From an uncultured Corynebacterium sp. (lineage in GTDB: Bacteria > Actinomycetota > Actinomycetes > Mycobacteriales > Mycobacteriaceae): 64,000 nt of DNA. The translations under genes were made by a program, and so were the position numbers. Each line of letters opens with the position of its first letter. Within the stretch, counting starts at the first letter, position 1. Positions 26,939-35,858 of this stretch are shown here, one piece after another. Under the pieces are notes generated by a model. That model worked only from the letters and a program-made list of their open reading frames with translations. It was not told where the DNA came from and made no database searches. The DNA lies in contig NZ_CAMIGN010000006.1 in assembly GCF_946221935.1 (NCBI RefSeq), positions 1 to 64,000 of the forward strand, read 5' to 3'.

Positions 26939-28147
26939 TTGTATATCTCAACTCAACCTCAAACTACTGATATTTCCCTGGCCCCCGAAAATGAGGAAAT
27001 CATCAAGGCAACTTTGCCTATCGTCGGCGGGGCAATTGAAGACATCACTCCAGTGTTCTACCGCACCATGTTCAAGAAGCATCCTGAGCTGCTCTCTGAC
27101 CTATTCAACCGTGGTAATCAACGTTCAGGTGAGCAACAAAAGGCTTTAGCCGCTTCCATCGCTACTTTCGCTTCTATGCTGGTCAACCCCGATGCCCCTG
27201 ACCCACGCGAAATGCTCTCCCGCATTGGTCACAAACATGTGTCCCTCGGCATCACAGAGGACCAGTACCAGATCGTGCATGACAATCTTTTCGCCGCCAT
27301 CGTAGAGGTGTTGGGTGAAGACGTGGTAACCCCCGAGGTTGCTGCCGCATGGGACGAGGTCTACTGGTTGATGGCCAAAGTATTGATCGATTTCGAGCGC
27401 AACCTTTACCGGTCAGCTGATGTGGCCGACGGGGATGTGTTCCGAACTGTTACTTTGCAGGAGAAGAAGCAGCTTTCCCACAACGTCGTGGAGTTTACCT
27501 TTAATGGCGTGAACTTCAGTGACGCCTTGCCTGGCCAGTATGTTTCCATTGGAGTTGAACTCTCCGACGGTGCTCGTCAGCTTCGCCAGTATTCCATCGT
27601 CGGCACTACGGAGGAGACCTTCACCGTCGCCGTGCAGCGTGATGGCGAGGTCAGTTCTTTCCTCATGGATGAGTTGGAAACCGGCAGTCAAGTGGAAGCC
27701 ACCCTGCCGGCCGGCGACCTGGTTCTGCAAGACGATGATGCCCCGGTGATTTTGGTTTCACAGGGAATCGGCTCTACTCCGATGGCCGGTATGTTGGCTG
27801 CTCTAGTTGCTCGCTCGGCAACGGGTGGGGTACCGAGTGTTACCGCTATTCACGCTGATGCCGCCCCAGAGACTTATGCTCAGCGAGACATCACGGAGTC
27901 CCAAGTCTCCGCACTCGCGGAAAACGGTGAAGCTCGCCATATCGTCCGATACCGAGATAACGGTGAAACCGTAGAGCTTGCCAAGATGGCAGAAGAAGGG
28001 CTAATCCCACAAGGAGCTCACTGGTACCTATGTGGTGGCAGTAAATTCCTGCAGAACCTGCGCGATCAGCTTGCTGAGCACTCGGATGCGCTATCGCCGA
28101 AGGAGATTCACTTCGAGCTGTTTAGCCCCAATGACTGGTTGATTTAA
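26939..28147 (+). CDS. hmp: Flavohemoprotein, nitric oxide dioxygenase
   Basis: Oxidises NO to nitrate with O2 and NADH. The protein of 402 residues has a globin domain (residues about 1-150), with the proximal heme His in the RIGHKHVSLGI segment. The reductase part shows RQYSIVG (FAD) and VSQGIGSTPM (NAD). I chose TTG 26939 because AAGGAG at 26924-26929 lies 9 bases before it; an ATG at 26882 would lie inside nsrR. The length fits Hmp. Control by NsrR is inferred from the arrangement. Confidence 0.95.
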   Translation: MYISTQPQTTDISLAPENEEIIKATLPIVGGAIEDITPVFYRTMFKKHPELLSDLFNRGNQRSGEQQKALAASIATFASMLVNPDAPDPREMLSRIGHKHVSLGITEDQYQIVHDNLFAAIVEVLGEDVVTPEVAAAWDEVYWLMAKVLIDFERNLYRSADVADGDVFRTVTLQEKKQLSHNVVEFTFNGVNFSDALPGQYVSIGVELSDGARQLRQYSIVGTTEETFTVAVQRDGEVSSFLMDELETGSQVEATLPAGDLVLQDDDAPVILVSQGIGSTPMAGMLAALVARSATGGVPSVTAIHADAAPETYAQRDITESQVSALAENGEARHIVRYRDNGETVELAKMAEEGLIPQGAHWYLCGGSKFLQNLRDQLAEHSDALSPKEIHFELFSPNDWLI

Positions 28148-28168
28148 GGTGCGCTAAACTTATGTCCT

Positions 28169-29776
28169 GTGACTGACGCATCGAAAACCCCAGCTTCTGA
28201 CGTCCCTGAACAGCTACGCATCCGCCGTGAAAAGCGGCAGCGCATCCTCGAATCCGGCAAGGACGCTTACCCGGTAGAGGTGCCACGCACCCACTCCCTG
28301 GCCGAGGTGCGCGCAAAGTGGGCAGTGCAGAAGACTGACGGTGAAGCTGAAGAGCAGCCGGTGGAGGCAGAGGGCGTCACCTACCTCGCCGCAGGCGACG
28401 AAACCCAGGACGTAGTGAGCGTGACCGGGCGTCTGATCTTCATGCGCAACACAGGCAAGCTGTGCTTCGCCACCCTGCAGGATGGCGACGGGACGCAGCT
28501 GCAGGCCATGCTTTCTCTGGCGGAGGTTGGCGAGGACGCACTCGCGGCCTGGAAGGCTGACGTGGATCTCGGCGACTTCATTGGTGTGACTGGTCGCGTG
28601 ATCGCCTCCCGCCGCGGCGAGCTGTCCGTCATGGCCAGCGAGTGGGTCATGGCTGCCAAGGCCCTGCGTCCGCTGCCCGTGGCGTTCGCCGAGATGAATG
28701 AAGAGACCCGCGTGCGCCAGCGCTACAACGACCTGATCGTGCGCGAGGAAGCCCGCAAGAACGCGATGACCCGCGTGAAGGTCATCCGCGCCCTGCGTGA
28801 CTACATGGAGGGCGAGGGCTTCGTAGAGATCGAGACCCCGATGCTGCAGACCCTGCACGGTGGCGCGGCGGCCCGTCCGTTCGTGACCCACTCCAACGCC
28901 CTGGATATCGACCTGTACCTGCGCATCGCGCCGGAGCTGTTCCTGAAGCGCGCTGTGGTCGGTGGCATCGACCGCGTCTTCGAGATCAACCGCAACTTCC
29001 GCAACGAGGGCGTGGACAAGTCCCACTCTCCTGAGTTCGCAATGCTGGAGACCTATGCAGCATGGGGCGACTACGACGACTGCGCGCGTACCACCCGCGA
29101 GTCCATCCAGTACATCGTGGACCAGCTGACCAAGGGCACCGACCTGGAGGGTACCGGCAAGGTGCGCCTGGCCGACGGCACCGAGTTCGACTTCGGCGGG
29201 GAGTGGAAGGAAATCGAGATGTACCCCTCGCTGAACGAGGCACTTGCGCGCAAGTACCCCGGCCAGCCGGAGGTGACGATCGACTCCACCGTTGAGGAAC
29301 TGAAGGAGATCGCCAAGGTTATTGGCCTGGACGTTCCCGCCAAGGGTGGCTGGGGCCACGGCAAGCTGGTGGAGGAAATCTGGGAGATCCTGTGCGAGGA
29401 CCAGCTGGAAGGCCCCATCTTCGTGCGTAACTTCCCGGTCGAGACCTCCCCGCTGACCCGCCAGCACCGCAGCAAGCCAGGTGTGACGGAGAAGTGGGAC
29501 CTGTACGTCCGCGGCTTCGAGCTGGCTACCGGCTACTCCGAGCTGGTGGATCCGGTTATTCAGCGCGAGCGTTTCGAGGATCAGGCACGCCTGGCCGCCA
29601 ATGGTGACGACGAGGCAATGCGTCTGGACGAAGATTTCCTGGCCGCCATGGAGCAGGGTATGCCGCCGACGGCAGGTACCGGCATGGGTATTGACCGCCT
29701 GCTCATGGCCCTGACCGGCCTGGGTATTCGCGAAACCGTACTCTTCCCGATCGTGAAGCCGGAGCGCGACAACTAG
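28169..29776 (+). CDS. lysS: Lysine--tRNA ligase, class II
   Basis: Charges tRNA-Lys with lysine. The protein of 535 residues has an OB-fold tRNA-binding domain (about residues 80-190) and class II motifs: FRNEGVDKSHSPEF (motif 2) and GTGMGIDRLLM (motif 3). The first 80 residues include an acidic insert. GTG 28169 lies 21 bases beyond hmp. Two hairpins follow the stop. It holds the backbone position before clpC seen in mycobacteria, although lsr2 is not between them here. Confidence 0.97.
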   Translation: MTDASKTPASDVPEQLRIRREKRQRILESGKDAYPVEVPRTHSLAEVRAKWAVQKTDGEAEEQPVEAEGVTYLAAGDETQDVVSVTGRLIFMRNTGKLCFATLQDGDGTQLQAMLSLAEVGEDALAAWKADVDLGDFIGVTGRVIASRRGELSVMASEWVMAAKALRPLPVAFAEMNEETRVRQRYNDLIVREEARKNAMTRVKVIRALRDYMEGEGFVEIETPMLQTLHGGAAARPFVTHSNALDIDLYLRIAPELFLKRAVVGGIDRVFEINRNFRNEGVDKSHSPEFAMLETYAAWGDYDDCARTTRESIQYIVDQLTKGTDLEGTGKVRLADGTEFDFGGEWKEIEMYPSLNEALARKYPGQPEVTIDSTVEELKEIAKVIGLDVPAKGGWGHGKLVEEIWEILCEDQLEGPIFVRNFPVETSPLTRQHRSKPGVTEKWDLYVRGFELATGYSELVDPVIQRERFEDQARLAANGDDEAMRLDEDFLAAMEQGMPPTAGTGMGIDRLLMALTGLGIRETVLFPIVKPERDN

Positions 29777-29820
29777 TCGAGCGGCATACCTAGTAACTAA
29801 TACAGACGCTAGGGATCCCC

Positions 29821-29848
29821 TCGGGTGGTACCCGTGGCGACCACCCGA
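29821..29848. terminator. Hairpin downstream of lysS
   Basis: TCGGGTGGT at 29821-29829 pairs with ACCACCCGA at 29840-29848 around a 10-base loop. No T-run follows. It sits just ahead of a stronger terminator, so it may assist termination or protect the 3' end. Confidence 0.5.
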
Positions 29849-29868
29849 CTAGCGTTGCCGTTCAGCGC

Positions 29869-29896
29869 AAAAGGTGCACAATCGTGCACCTTTTTT
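29869..29896 (+). terminator. Rho-independent terminator after lysS
   Basis: AAAAGGTGCAC at 29869-29879 pairs with GTGCACCTTTT at 29884-29894 across a 4-base loop, and the T-run continues to 29896. It ends the nsrR-hmp-lysS transcript. The remaining bases to 30036 hold the promoter region for the next gene. Confidence 0.9.
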
Positions 29897-30036
29897 CGTA
29901 TTCGGGTGTAATTCAGGACGCCAATTGCCCCAAAGTGTGACGCGCGCCATTAGAGTGGTTTACGCTACATACATAATTATCCGCACATGCAGATATTTGA
30001 TTTGCGCTGACAACCAGTGAAAGGTGGCCGCACGAA

Positions 30037-31455
30037 ATGAGCGACCGAAGCAAGCGTGCCGATTCAACTCCTGGCCTGAACAACATCAAGCGAGATGCAA
30101 TCGGCACGGTTATGGGAGTCCTGACGAAGTTCACAGGCTCCGACCTGGCAGAGAAGTACGGCCTCGGCAAGAAGGTCGACCGCGTTGCCTATCAGTCCAC
30201 TAAGACCGGTATGCGCACCCTCGGTGCCGTGAACCGCCAGTTCAAGAAGATCAAGGGCTCTGGCAAGCCGGTTCGTCTGGCAAACCAGACCACCGACGAG
30301 AACAACCAGCCCGTCCCGACTGAGGCGCCGGCACCGGGTAAGGCACTGTTTGACCTGACCCCCACCGAGGATCAGGAGATGATCGTCGCCGCAGTACGCG
30401 AGTTCGCAGAAGAGCGCCTGCGTCCCACCGGCCACGACCAGAATGAGGCATCCGAGCCTGCCGAGGGTCTGCTCGAAGCAGCCGCCGAGCTGGGCGTTGC
30501 CCTGATCAACCTGCCGGAGGAGTATGAAGGCATCGCCTCTGCGTCTGGCGCTACCACCAACGCCCTGATCGCCGAGGCTCTGGCATTCGGCGACATGGGC
30601 CAGGCTGTTGCCATCCTGGCGCCGGCTGGTGTGGCGAATGTCATCACCAACTACGGTGACGACTCCCAGCAGAAGACCTACCTGCCGGAGTTCGCTGGCG
30701 AATCCGTCCCGGCCTCCGCTGTGGTCGTCTCTGAGTCCCGCCCGCTGTTCGACCCCTTCACCTTGCAGACCACCGCCGTCCGCGAGGGCGATGACATCGT
30801 TATCAACGGCGTCAAGACCATGGTTCCGAACGCAGGCAAGGCTGAGCTGTTCATCATCGCCGTCAACCTGGACGGTGAAAACACCTTCGTCATCGTCGAG
30901 TCCGATACCGAGGGTCTCGTTGTCGAGGCTGACCCGTCCATGGGTCTGCGCGGCGCTGCCCTGGGGCGCGTTCTGCTGAAGGACGTCCGCGTTCCCGCCA
31001 GCCAGCTGCTGGGTGGCAAGGACCTATCCGCTGAAGAGCGCAAGGAAAACTACGCGGAGATCATCCGTCGCTCCCGCCTGGGCTGGGCCGCACTGGCAGC
31101 CGGCACCGGCGAAGCCATCCTGGAGTACACCAAGAAGTACGTCAACGAGCGCGAAGCCTTCGGCGAGCCGATCTCGCACCGTCAGGCCGTAGCCTTCATG
31201 GTCGCCAACCTGCGCATCGAGCTCGACGGCCTGCGCCTGATCCTGCTGCGCGGTGTTTCCCGCCTGGACCAGGGCCTCTCCTTCAACCGTGAGGCCGGTC
31301 TGGCTCGCCGTTACGCCTCCGACAAGGGCATGGTCATGGGCCTCGACGGCGTGCAGCTGCTGGGTGGCCACGGCTTCACCAAGGAGCACCCGGTCGAGCG
31401 CTGGTACCGCGACATGCGCGCCATTGGCATCGCCGAAGGCGTAGTCGTCGTCTAA
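30037..31455 (+). CDS. Acyl-CoA dehydrogenase, FadE24-like
   Basis: Flavoprotein of 472 residues. An atypical basic N-terminal extension of about 105 residues precedes the dehydrogenase fold (TPTEDQEMIVAAVREFAEER). The C-terminal family signature is HPVERWYRDMRAIGIAEG, with the putative catalytic base in AEG. ATG 30037 lies 10 bases after AAAGGTGG. The next gene is a second dehydrogenase of 402 residues. Lengths and order match M. tuberculosis fadE24-fadE23 as I remember them. It oxidises an acyl-CoA; the chain type cannot be predicted, and the pair may act together. Confidence 0.85.
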   Translation: MSDRSKRADSTPGLNNIKRDAIGTVMGVLTKFTGSDLAEKYGLGKKVDRVAYQSTKTGMRTLGAVNRQFKKIKGSGKPVRLANQTTDENNQPVPTEAPAPGKALFDLTPTEDQEMIVAAVREFAEERLRPTGHDQNEASEPAEGLLEAAAELGVALINLPEEYEGIASASGATTNALIAEALAFGDMGQAVAILAPAGVANVITNYGDDSQQKTYLPEFAGESVPASAVVVSESRPLFDPFTLQTTAVREGDDIVINGVKTMVPNAGKAELFIIAVNLDGENTFVIVESDTEGLVVEADPSMGLRGAALGRVLLKDVRVPASQLLGGKDLSAEERKENYAEIIRRSRLGWAALAAGTGEAILEYTKKYVNEREAFGEPISHRQAVAFMVANLRIELDGLRLILLRGVSRLDQGLSFNREAGLARRYASDKGMVMGLDGVQLLGGHGFTKEHPVERWYRDMRAIGIAEGVVVV

Positions 31456-31515
31456 CTCCCGCCACACATTCGAATCGATATCGAATAAGCACTAGGAACT
31501 TCAAGGAACCACATC

Positions 31516-32724
31516 ATGATTAATCTGGAACTCCCCAAGCGTTTGAAGGCGGGCCAGAACCAAGCGCACCAGGCCGCCGCCGAAATCTTCCGTCCGATCT
31601 CCCGCAAGTACGACCTCGCGGAGCACGAGCGCCCCGTTGAGCTGGACACCATGGCCAGCCTGGTCGAAGGTATGGCAGATGCCGGCCAGACCATGGCCGG
31701 TGCCTCCGGTGGCCGCGGCGATGACAAGAAGAAGACTGAGGGCGTCAAGAATGGCGGCAACATGGCCTCCATCCTCAACGTCATCGAGACCTGCTGGGGC
31801 GACGTCGGACTGACCCTCTCCATCCCTTACCAGGGCCTGGGTAACGCAGCCGTCGCCGCAGTGGCCGACGATGAGCAGCTCGAGCGCTTCGGCAAGATCT
31901 GGGCCGCTATGGCCATCACGGAGCCGCAGTTCGGCTCCGACTCCGCAGCCGTTGCCGCCACCGCCAAGCTAGATGGTGACGAGTACGTCCTGAACGGTGA
32001 GAAGATCTTCGTCACCGCCGGCGAGCGCTGCACCCACGTTGTCGTTTGGGCATCTGTGGACAAGTCCGCAGGCCGCGCAGCTATTAAGTCCTTCGTCGTC
32101 CCGCGCGACACCCCGGGCTTCGAACTGGTTCGCCTGGAGCACAAGCTGGGCATCCGCTCCTCCGACACCGCGCACTTCATCCTGGACAACGTCCGCATCC
32201 CGAAGGAGAACCTGCTCGGTTCCCCGGAGGTGGACACCAAGAAGGGCTTCGGCGGCGTGATGGCCACCTTCGACAACACTCGCCCCATGGTTGCCGCCAT
32301 GGCCGTTGGTGTTGCTCGCGCCGCGCTGGAAAAGCTGCGCGAGATCCTCACCGATGCTGGTGTGGAGATCAACTACGACGCCCCGGCGTGGAACCAGCCT
32401 GCAGCTGCCAGCGAGTACATTCGCCTGGAGAGCGACTGGGAAGCCGCATACCTGATGACGCTGCGCGCCGGCTGGATGGCCGACAACAAGCAGCCGAACA
32501 GCAAGGAAGCCTCCGAGTGCAAGGCAAAGGCCGGTCGCATGGCTACCGACCTGACCCTGCGCGCGGTGGAGATGGCCGGAGCTTATGGCTACTCCGAGCG
32601 TGACCTGCTGGAGAAGTGGGCTCGCGACTCCAAGATCCTGGACATCTTCGAGGGCACCCAGCAGATTCAGCAGCTGGTTGTTGCACGACGCGAGCTGGGT
32701 CTTTCCTCCAAGGAGCTCAAGTAA
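31516..32724 (+). CDS. Acyl-CoA dehydrogenase, FadE23-like
   Basis: Protein of 402 residues with the acyl-CoA dehydrogenase fold: ITEPQFGSDSAAVAATA (FAD-binding segment), EKIFVTAGERCTHVVVWA, and the C-terminal ILDIFEGTQQIQQLVVARR containing the IFEGT catalytic glutamate site. AAGGAAC precedes ATG 31516. It follows the FadE24-like gene by 60 bases and probably shares its transcript. A role in fatty acyl-CoA beta-oxidation fits the nearby acyl-CoA ligase; the true substrate is unknown. Confidence 0.87.
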   Translation: MINLELPKRLKAGQNQAHQAAAEIFRPISRKYDLAEHERPVELDTMASLVEGMADAGQTMAGASGGRGDDKKKTEGVKNGGNMASILNVIETCWGDVGLTLSIPYQGLGNAAVAAVADDEQLERFGKIWAAMAITEPQFGSDSAAVAATAKLDGDEYVLNGEKIFVTAGERCTHVVVWASVDKSAGRAAIKSFVVPRDTPGFELVRLEHKLGIRSSDTAHFILDNVRIPKENLLGSPEVDTKKGFGGVMATFDNTRPMVAAMAVGVARAALEKLREILTDAGVEINYDAPAWNQPAAASEYIRLESDWEAAYLMTLRAGWMADNKQPNSKEASECKAKAGRMATDLTLRAVEMAGAYGYSERDLLEKWARDSKILDIFEGTQQIQQLVVARRELGLSSKELK

Positions 32725-32751
32725 GAGCCAGCGCTTAAGGCGCCCAGCCTG

Positions 32752-33579
32752 TTAAAACAGGCGCACCGAGTGATCAACGGGGCCATGGCCTTTACCGACT
32801 AGCAATTTGTCGGCATTGGCGATGGCCTCGTTGAGCCATTTAGTGGACCATTCCAGTGCTTGCTCTAAGGAATCGCCTGCCCCCAGCCGCGTGGCCAGGG
32901 CAGAGGACAATGAACACCCCGTGCCGTGGGTGTTTTTGGTTTCCACCCGTGGCGAACTGACTTTGTGGGTTGTCCCGGATGGGGCCACGGCAATATTTCC
33001 GGCCTCCGACCCGGCGAGATGACCCAGTTTCACGATCACGGTGGTGTCGGTTTTTGCCGCCCACTGCGTCGCGATTTCAACTGCTTCCTGCTCGCTGCCG
33101 GCGAGGTCGGTGTTGGTAAGGAGTGCCAGCTCGGGGAGATTCGGCGTCACCACAGAAGAAGCAGCAGCAAAGTCCCGCAGTGCGTCCTCGGCATCGGCAG
33201 TGAGCAGCCGATCGCCGGAGGAGGCTACAGCCACGGGATCCAACACCGTAGTGACATGGTGTTTCTGCAGGTAATCGCGCACAGCCTGAATAGTTGCTGT
33301 ATCGCCAAGCATTCCGATCTTTACGGCATCAACGGCGACGTCTTCAAAGACGCAATCGAGCTGCGCACGCAGAAAATCCAGCGGGGGAGTGTGGATTTCG
33401 CGCACGCCCTGCGTGTTCTGTGCAACGAGTGCGGTGATGACGGACATGCCATAGCCGCCTGCCGCCATGATGGATTTGAGATCGGCCTGCGCGCCGGCTC
33501 CACCCGTCGGGTCGGTACCGGCGATGGATAGAACGCGCGGGCGGAGGGGCTGAGATTGTTGCTGGTTCATACCCCTCAT
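32752..33579 (-). CDS. thiD: Hydroxymethylpyrimidine/phosphomethylpyrimidine kinase
   Basis: Phosphorylates HMP and then HMP-P on the way to thiamine diphosphate. The protein of 275 residues has SIAGTDPTGGAGAQADLK at the N-terminus, and GTGCSLSSALA with its GTG anion hole and catalytic Cys near the C-terminus. No other thiamine gene is near, so it may serve salvage. Start choice is open: ATG 33579, or ATG 33570, which abuts a GAGGGG. It lies 81 bases downstream of the acyl-CoA ligase on the same strand. Confidence 0.93.
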   Translation of the reverse strand: MRGMNQQQSQPLRPRVLSIAGTDPTGGAGAQADLKSIMAAGGYGMSVITALVAQNTQGVREIHTPPLDFLRAQLDCVFEDVAVDAVKIGMLGDTATIQAVRDYLQKHHVTTVLDPVAVASSGDRLLTADAEDALRDFAAASSVVTPNLPELALLTNTDLAGSEQEAVEIATQWAAKTDTTVIVKLGHLAGSEAGNIAVAPSGTTHKVSSPRVETKNTHGTGCSLSSALATRLGAGDSLEQALEWSTKWLNEAIANADKLLVGKGHGPVDHSVRLF

Positions 33580-33660
33580 TATTGCGCACCCAGGCGCGCA
33601 CCTGTGTGGGGCGGTGTTTGGAGCCCAGCCCGATTGGTTTCCGCTTAGGTTGGTTTTCGT

Positions 33661-35421
33661 TTAGGGTTGCGGCAGTTCGCGCGGAACCACCTTGCCCACC
33701 GCATTGCGGGGGAGCTTGTCCAGGTAGATGAAGTAGCGCGGCACGCTGTGGCGAGCTAGATGCGCCTTGACCTCTGCCTTTGCTTGCTCCTCAAACTCCG
33801 CCTTTTCTGCATCAGTCAGTTCGGCGGCAGTCTTGCCATCCGGTACAACCCACGCGCACAGGGCCTGTCCGAATTCCGGATCCGCCACACCACGCACGGC
33901 CGACTCCGCGACGAAGTCCATGGAGTTGACCACATCTTCCGTCTCCTGGGGGAAGACATTCTCTCCGCCGGAAACGATCATGTCGTCACTGCGACCGGAA
34001 ATAAACAGCAGTCCATCCTGGTAGTAGCCGAGGTCACCAGTGGCGACCATGCCATCGATGATCTCCTTATCGGAGCCGGGGCGGGTATAGCCCTCGAACA
34101 GCATGTCGTTCTTGACGAAGATGCGACCGATCTCGCCTTCCGGCAGTTCAGTGCCGTTGTCGTCCAGGATCTTCAGAGTTGTAGCCATGGGCGGTTTACC
34201 GGCGGTGTTGATGTGCTTGCGCAGATCCTCCGGTGTTGCAATAGAAGCCCAGCTGACCTCGGTGGAGCCGTATAGGTTGTACAGCACATCGCCGAACTTT
34301 TTTTGAGTCTCGCGCACAACATTCGGCGGCAGAGCCTCGCCCGAAGTGGCGATGATCTTCGTGCCCGGATTAAATCCCTCCGGCACAACCTCCAACATAC
34401 GGCGCAACATCGTCGGCACCATGGCAATCGTGTACGGCCGGTTCTTCTCAATCAGCTGGACGGCGCCTTCGGGGGAGAAGCGGCGCTGCATGATCATCGT
34501 GTTGCGCAGCGCCAGAGCCAGCTGGATCTGCGCGAAACCCCAGGTGTGGAACATGGGGGCAGAAAGGAACGACGGACGGTGGTGGCGCATCGGAATGCGG
34601 CTCATGATGGACGACGCCGGCATGTATGTCTTCGGCTCTGGTCGCCGCGCGCCCTTGGGGGTGCCGGTGGTTCCTGAGGTGAGGATGATGGTGCGGCCCT
34701 GGCGCGGACGATTGGGAATAGAGAGGTTCTCCGGTGTGGTGCGCAGAACCTCGTTGAGGGACGCCCAGTCTTCGCTACGGGTGGCGTAGTCTCCGCTTGC
34801 GATTGCGTCGCGAATATTGGAAGGCTTCTTCAGCGCTTCCTCGGCCTCGCGGGAAAGCCCCAGCGTATCGCCGTTTTCCCAGGCGATGATCACCGGGCAA
34901 GCATCGAAATCCTTCGGCAGCAGCGGCAGGAATTCCTCGTCGATAAAGAGGATGTCGATCTTTTGCTCCTGGATCACGGCCTGGGTCTGTTTTGCCGACG
35001 CCCCCGTATTGAAGAGGACAATGTCCGTACCCAGCCGGCCATGCGCGCACAGAGTGAGGATGAACCCGCGGTGGTTGCGGCACAGAACGCCGATGCGATC
35101 ACGTTCGCGGACGCCGGTGCGGAACAGGGCTTGCGCCAAGGCTGTGGATTGTTCGTGGAGTTCTTGGTACGTCATCGAGCCCGCGTCATCGATAATGGCC
35201 GTGTGGTAGGGGTCGCGAGCAGCACCGATGGCAAGTAGGCCGGCAGGAAGGAATGCCCATTGGAAGACTCCCTTGAGAGCCTTGGAAGCGGCGACGGGGC
35301 TCATGGAGCCCAGCACTCCGGATTTGAACAGGGGCAGGGTGCCTTTAAGGAGTGTGCCAGCAGTCCCGATGTGATCGGTGAGGGTGGGTTTCGGCAACTG
35401 AGCGGCGGCTGCTGCGTTCAT
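33661..35421 (-). CDS. Fatty acyl-CoA ligase (AMP-forming)
   Basis: Protein of 586 residues of the adenylate-forming superfamily. It shows IILTSGTTGTPKGARRP (P-loop), LYNLYGSTEVSWA (A5) and VATGDLGYYQDGLLFISGRS (A7/A8), with the C-terminal lysine segment KLPRNAVGKVVPREL. The N-terminal 80 residues, with a hydrophobic patch, resemble mycobacterial FadD2/FadD12-type ligases. AAGGAGA precedes ATG 35421. It activates fatty acids for beta-oxidation or lipid building. The substrate is inferred only. Confidence 0.88.
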   Translation of the reverse strand: MNAAAAAQLPKPTLTDHIGTAGTLLKGTLPLFKSGVLGSMSPVAASKALKGVFQWAFLPAGLLAIGAARDPYHTAIIDDAGSMTYQELHEQSTALAQALFRTGVRERDRIGVLCRNHRGFILTLCAHGRLGTDIVLFNTGASAKQTQAVIQEQKIDILFIDEEFLPLLPKDFDACPVIIAWENGDTLGLSREAEEALKKPSNIRDAIASGDYATRSEDWASLNEVLRTTPENLSIPNRPRQGRTIILTSGTTGTPKGARRPEPKTYMPASSIMSRIPMRHHRPSFLSAPMFHTWGFAQIQLALALRNTMIMQRRFSPEGAVQLIEKNRPYTIAMVPTMLRRMLEVVPEGFNPGTKIIATSGEALPPNVVRETQKKFGDVLYNLYGSTEVSWASIATPEDLRKHINTAGKPPMATTLKILDDNGTELPEGEIGRIFVKNDMLFEGYTRPGSDKEIIDGMVATGDLGYYQDGLLFISGRSDDMIVSGGENVFPQETEDVVNSMDFVAESAVRGVADPEFGQALCAWVVPDGKTAAELTDAEKAEFEEQAKAEVKAHLARHSVPRYFIYLDKLPRNAVGKVVPRELPQP

Positions 35422-35858
35422 TTTTGGGTGACTCTCCTTAGGGGTCTTCCTCAGGCTTGGTGAGCTAGGCTTGGCGAGCTTCAGTGGTCTACATCACTGT
35501 AATGTTCTAGATACGAAAATGTCTCACTTTGAAAAAATAACTATGAGAACAACATATGTGGGGGCGCGTGTAGAAAGCGGGTGTTGAAGCGGGGTGGTAG
35601 GTGCAAATTAGGCTGAGTTGCTGCCGTGCAAGCGCTTATCGAGACGTGCGTTCGCTGACGGCGTACAGCCTAAAAAGTGTGGCTAGAATTGTCTGTTGAC
35701 CTGCTGATACTTGGGTATCTGGGGTGGGGGTGGCGTCGGAATAAAGGAGGAACGGCGCAGAGTTGTACGGAAGGCGATATGAGTTGTCCGCACTCACGGC
35801 TAAGGTGGGCAACATTGGCGAATACGCAAGCTACATCTTTTGAAAAAGGGAGCACACC
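35422..35858. other. 437-base intergenic region: divergent promoters of the acyl-CoA ligase and clpC
   Basis: No gene is supported here. The left part is AT-rich and must hold the ligase promoter. The right part holds the clpC signals: a ClgR-type box at 35653-35663, a TAGAAT -10 at 35684-35689, and a second, SigH-like pair, GGAATA at 35738-35743 and GTT at 35762-35764 with an 18-base spacer. AAAAAGGGAG then precedes ATG 35859. Confidence 0.6.
35653..35663. promoter_or_regulatory. ClgR-type operator upstream of clpC
   Basis: CGCTGACGGCG followed by TAC fits the core CGCYNANRGCGWWS of the C. glutamicum ClgR site as I recall it. It ends 20 bases before the TAGAAT -10, so it would overlap the -35 region, where an activator could bind. 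ClgR is known to activate clpC in Corynebacterium. Confidence 0.6.

Noticed and set aside
28214..29467. 417-residue open frame opposite lysS
   Set aside because: lysS has full class II motifs, and the antisense product is a His/Leu-rich artefact of strong codon bias.
32747..32762. Short palindrome GCCTGTTAAAACAGGC between the FadE23-like gene and thiD
   Set aside because: The loop would be only two bases and there is no T-run, so it is a weak terminator candidate at best.
33540..33580. A CTGAGA string near thiD, suggestive of a TPP riboswitch
   Set aside because: It is on the strand opposite to thiD transcription and inside the coding sequence, and the other conserved parts of the aptamer are missing.
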